6,013 nucleotides of DNA from Candidatus Parvarchaeota archaeon (GTDB lineage: Archaea; Nanobdellota; Nanobdellia; Pacearchaeales; GW2011-AR1): NCBI GenBank assembly GCA_004195435.1, contig PSPM01000011.1, positions 1,849-7,861 on the forward strand. The letters run 5' to 3'. The number at the start of each line of letters is the position of its first letter. The stretch's first letter is position 1. Of the stretch, positions 4,856 to 6,013 are shown one piece after another. The position numbers and the translations under genes are program-made. Under the pieces are notes generated by a model. That model had not been told where the DNA came from. It was given only the letters and a program-made list of their open reading frames with translations, and made no database searches.

Positions 4856-5706
4856 TATTCTTCTTTTAAATCACCTCTTTCAATTGCTACAGTATAACTT
4901 TCACAAATTTTGTCCGTTTTATCTTTTTCAATATCAAATTCTATTATTATACAATCTCCTGGAGGCACATAAGCATATGGCGAAAGAATGTAATTTTCAA
5001 AATTTTCTAATTTAGTTTGTTCAAATATAAATCCATCTTTTTTAAGAGCACTAGGATTTTTCACCTTCAAAAGAAAAGCTTGTAATTTGCCTTCTTTTTC
5101 TTTACATTTATCTTTATTTTCCATGTCAATTATTCCATTATCTGTTGGAACGGTAAGTCTTTCGGAAGTTAAGGAACCACCAATAACTTCAAAAAATGAA
5201 TGCAAATCTGCATGTTTTTTTTCCAATAAAACTCCTTCAACATGAACTCTGTTATCATTATGCTCATGTAATACTGGATTGCCTACTTTGTTTGTTAAAC
5301 CAGTGGGAGATATTAAATTGACTTCTTCTCCACAATTCCATATTTCAAAATCAGAATGCCAATGTACTGGCCCTCCAGTTTCTGAAATAATATTCAGATA
5401 GATAGTTGTTCCAGAAAGATAGATAGTTGTTAAGATTATTACCAAAGAGATTAAGATAAATAATGTGTATTTTATTTTTTCTGTTTTTTTTATTTTTATT
5501 GAGATATATACTAGCAATGTTATTATTATAGAAGAAATTATGGCTAAATTTCCAGAGGACTTTCTAAAGAAGTCATCTATCCTTTCCCCCATATATTTTT
5601 TTTCATTTTCTTCATTTGCTTCATGTGCAGAAGAAATTGAGATGAAAGAAAATAATATTAAAATAAAAAAAAGGAAAATTAAAATTTTTTTCATATTAAT
5701 TTCCAT
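4855..5706 (-). CDS. membrane-anchored protein with His-rich outer domain
   Basis: The 283-residue protein begins with a signal peptide (MKKILIFLFFILILF..., likely cut near A27-H28). Two membrane helices (about 53-71 and 80-107), joined by a basic loop KIKKTEKIK, follow. An outer domain fills 110-283. This domain starts GGPVHWHSDFEIWNCGEEV and continues LHEHNDNRVHVEGV and HADLHSFFEVIGG, so H115, H117, C125, H147, H149, H155, H165 and H169 are candidate metal ligands. The arrangement H-x-H, then H-x-H-(N/D), then H-V-E, then FF resembles an uncharacterised outer domain I recall from other archaea and bacteria; I cannot name it. C201, C252 and C268 could form disulfides. The start at 5706 has a TATA-like AAATATTT 24 bases upstream; the in-frame ATG at 5694 is equally plausible. 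It precedes CcdA with a TAATG overlap. A role in metal or thiol chemistry outside the membrane is inference. Confidence 0.75.
   Translation of the reverse strand: MEINMKKILIFLFFILILFSFISISSAHEANEENEKKYMGERIDDFFRKSSGNLAIISSIIITLLVYISIKIKKTEKIKYTLFILISLVIILTTIYLSGTTIYLNIISETGGPVHWHSDFEIWNCGEEVNLISPTGLTNKVGNPVLHEHNDNRVHVEGVLLEKKHADLHSFFEVIGGSLTSERLTVPTDNGIIDMENKDKCKEKEGKLQAFLLKVKNPSALKKDGFIFEQTKLENFENYILSPYAYVPPGDCIIIEFDIEKDKTDKICESYTVAIERGDLKEE
5396..5431 (-). repeat. 21-base tandem duplication inside a membrane helix
   Basis: An identical 15-base unit (AGATAGATAGTTGTT on the plus strand) occurs at 5396-5410 and 5417-5431, a period of 21 bases. On the coding strand it gives TTIYL twice (residues 93-97 and 100-104), seven residues apart, at the outer end of the second membrane helix. 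The exact match suggests a fairly recent in-frame duplication. Confidence 0.7.
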
Positions 5707-5711
5707 ATTCT

Positions 5712-5813
5712 TTAACAGTACTCACAAATATTTTTTTTAGATGCTTTCTTTTTAGATGCTTTCTTTTTAACTGTCTTTTTTGGTTTTTCTTTCTTTTTTG
5801 GTGATGCTGCCAT
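5712..5813 (-). CDS. 33-residue lysine-rich peptide ending in CxxC
   Basis: This short gene codes for 33 residues beginning MAASPKKKEKPKK and ending NICEYC. About half the residues are lysine, with ASKKK and ASKK spacers, like the tails of histone H1 or small DNA/RNA-binding proteins. The last four residues are C-E-Y-C, a possible zinc or thiol site. No other family feature is visible. Support for a real gene is good for its size: an ATG with GAGAGG six bases upstream, the best ribosome binding site in the window; a TATA box (TTTAAATA) 44 bases upstream; and a stop only five bases before the next gene. It is the first gene of the CcdA operon. A 15-base tandem repeat codes for its repeated KKASK. 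It could bind nucleic acid, bind metal with its neighbour, or act as a translated leader controlling the operon. Function unknown. Confidence 0.6.
   Translation of the reverse strand: MAASPKKKEKPKKTVKKKASKKKASKKNICEYC
5726..5733 (-). promoter_or_regulatory. possible internal TATA box before the His-rich membrane gene
   Basis: AAATATTT is centred about 24 bases before the ATG at 5706 and lies inside the end of the lysine-rich gene. It could give the membrane protein, CcdA and ATP-cone genes a second, leaderless transcript. It is weaker than the other boxes, and in sequence this rich in A and T it could be chance. Confidence 0.35.
5734..5769 (-). repeat. 15-base tandem repeat in the lysine-rich gene
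   Basis: The unit TTTAGATGCTTTCTT (plus strand) repeats for about 2.4 copies with no mismatch. On the minus strand it codes for repeated KKASK, so the peptide probably lengthened by in-frame slippage or duplication. Confidence 0.75.
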
Positions 5814-5819
5814 TTTAAA

Positions 5820-5825
5820 CCTCTC
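5820..5825 (-). promoter_or_regulatory. ribosome binding site of the lysine-rich peptide gene
   Basis: On the minus strand GAGAGG is followed by TTTAAA and then ATG, a six-base spacing. This is a good match to the archaeal anti-Shine-Dalgarno end and the main evidence that the 33-codon frame is translated. Confidence 0.65.
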
Positions 5826-5853
5826 TTTAATTATAAACAAATTGTATTGACTT

Positions 5854-5861
5854 TATTTAAA
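5854..5861 (-). promoter_or_regulatory. TATA box of the four-gene minus-strand operon
   Basis: TTTAAATA on the minus strand is centred about 44 bases before the ATG at 5813. Transcription should start near 5831, leaving a leader of about 18 bases that contains the GAGAGG ribosome binding site. Confidence 0.5.
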
Positions 5862-5882
5862 TTTTTTTATTAGATAGAAAGG

Positions 5883-5890
5883 TTTAATAT
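5883..5890 (+). promoter_or_regulatory. TATA box of proS
   Basis: TTTAATAT is centred about 25 bases before the ATG at 5912. GAAAGG directly before it resembles the purine-rich BRE bound by TFB. No ribosome binding site precedes the ATG, so the transcript is probably leaderless. Confidence 0.55.
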
Positions 5891-5911
5891 ATTTATTTTT
5901 TAAATAGTGTT

Positions 5912-6013
5912 ATGAGTCTAGGAGAAAAAGGATTAAGTGTTAAAAAAGAAAATCTTTCTGAATGGTATACCGAAATTATTCAAAAAGCAGAGTTGGCAGA
6001 TTATGCTCCGGTA
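5912..6013 (+). CDS. proS: prolyl-tRNA synthetase, 3'-truncated by window edge
   Basis: Only the first 34 codons are present. They match the N-terminus of the archaeal/eukaryotic-type (type 2) prolyl-tRNA synthetase, which charges tRNA-Pro in the cytoplasm: VKKENLSEWYTEIIQKAEL, then ADYAPV. In family members this leads into G-x-M-V-I-R-P-x-G, the class II motif 1 region, which lies beyond the window. The ATG at 5912 is set by the TATA box about 25 bases upstream and the absence of an earlier start fitting the family. It is divergent from the lysine-rich peptide operon, with 98 bases between the two starts. Confidence 0.92.
   Translation, partial: MSLGEKGLSVKKENLSEWYTEIIQKAELADYAPV

Noticed and set aside
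4776..5015. Plus-strand frame across the CcdA/His-rich gene junction
   Set aside because: Shadow spanning two better supported minus-strand genes.
5465..5740. Plus-strand hydrophobic frame
   Set aside because: Its Phe/Ile-rich sequence is the complement of lysine-rich and signal-peptide coding on the minus strand.
1..6013. CRISPR array, insertion sequence, integrase or phage genes
   Set aside because: No regularly spaced repeats, transposase motifs or terminal inverted repeats were seen on either strand.

Overview
The window looks like part of the chromosome of a small-genome archaeon. It is very A+T-rich by eye. Four independent signs point to Archaea: an archaeal/eukaryotic-type prolyl-tRNA synthetase start, an M42 (TET-type) aminopeptidase, a tRNA-Arg with an intron in the anticodon loop and no encoded CCA, and TATA boxes (TTTATATA, TTTAAATA) about 25 bases before ATGs that lack a ribosome binding site. 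Dense packing, lysine-rich proteins and several short unassigned genes suggest a DPANN lineage of the Woesearchaeota/Pacearchaeota kind. That placement is inference and no marker here proves it.

Plus strand, left half (1-3864). The window opens inside a cis-prenyltransferase (UppS/DHDDS family), the enzyme that makes the long polyprenyl carrier lipid for glycosylation. Two unassigned 127-residue proteins follow. They sit four bases apart and may be diverged duplicates of each other. Next come a complete M42 metallo-aminopeptidase and a two-gene unit made of a 78-residue two-helix membrane protein overlapping a glutamate dehydrogenase. An intron-containing tRNA-Arg(UCG) ends the block. Peptidase and glutamate dehydrogenase fit a peptide and amino-acid catabolism theme, although they have separate promoters.

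Minus strand, right half (3865-5813). Four genes appear to form one tightly packed operon read leftwards: a 33-residue lysine-rich peptide ending in CxxC; a secreted/membrane protein with a histidine-rich outer domain; a CcdA/DsbD-type membrane electron carrier with its two conserved cysteines; and a free-standing ATP-cone domain. Gaps are 5 bases, a TAATG overlap and 1 base. No thioredoxin-like partner for CcdA is visible, so the His/Cys-rich membrane protein is the obvious candidate partner. The operon ends against the 3' end of the tRNA gene with no spacer.

Right edge (5814-6013). A 98-base divergent promoter region separates the lysine-rich peptide gene from proS, whose first 34 codons are in the window. 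The most interesting material is the minus-strand operon, followed by the intron-containing tRNA and the 127-residue pair. There is no CRISPR array, insertion sequence or phage gene, and no gene-free stretch longer than 300 bases.
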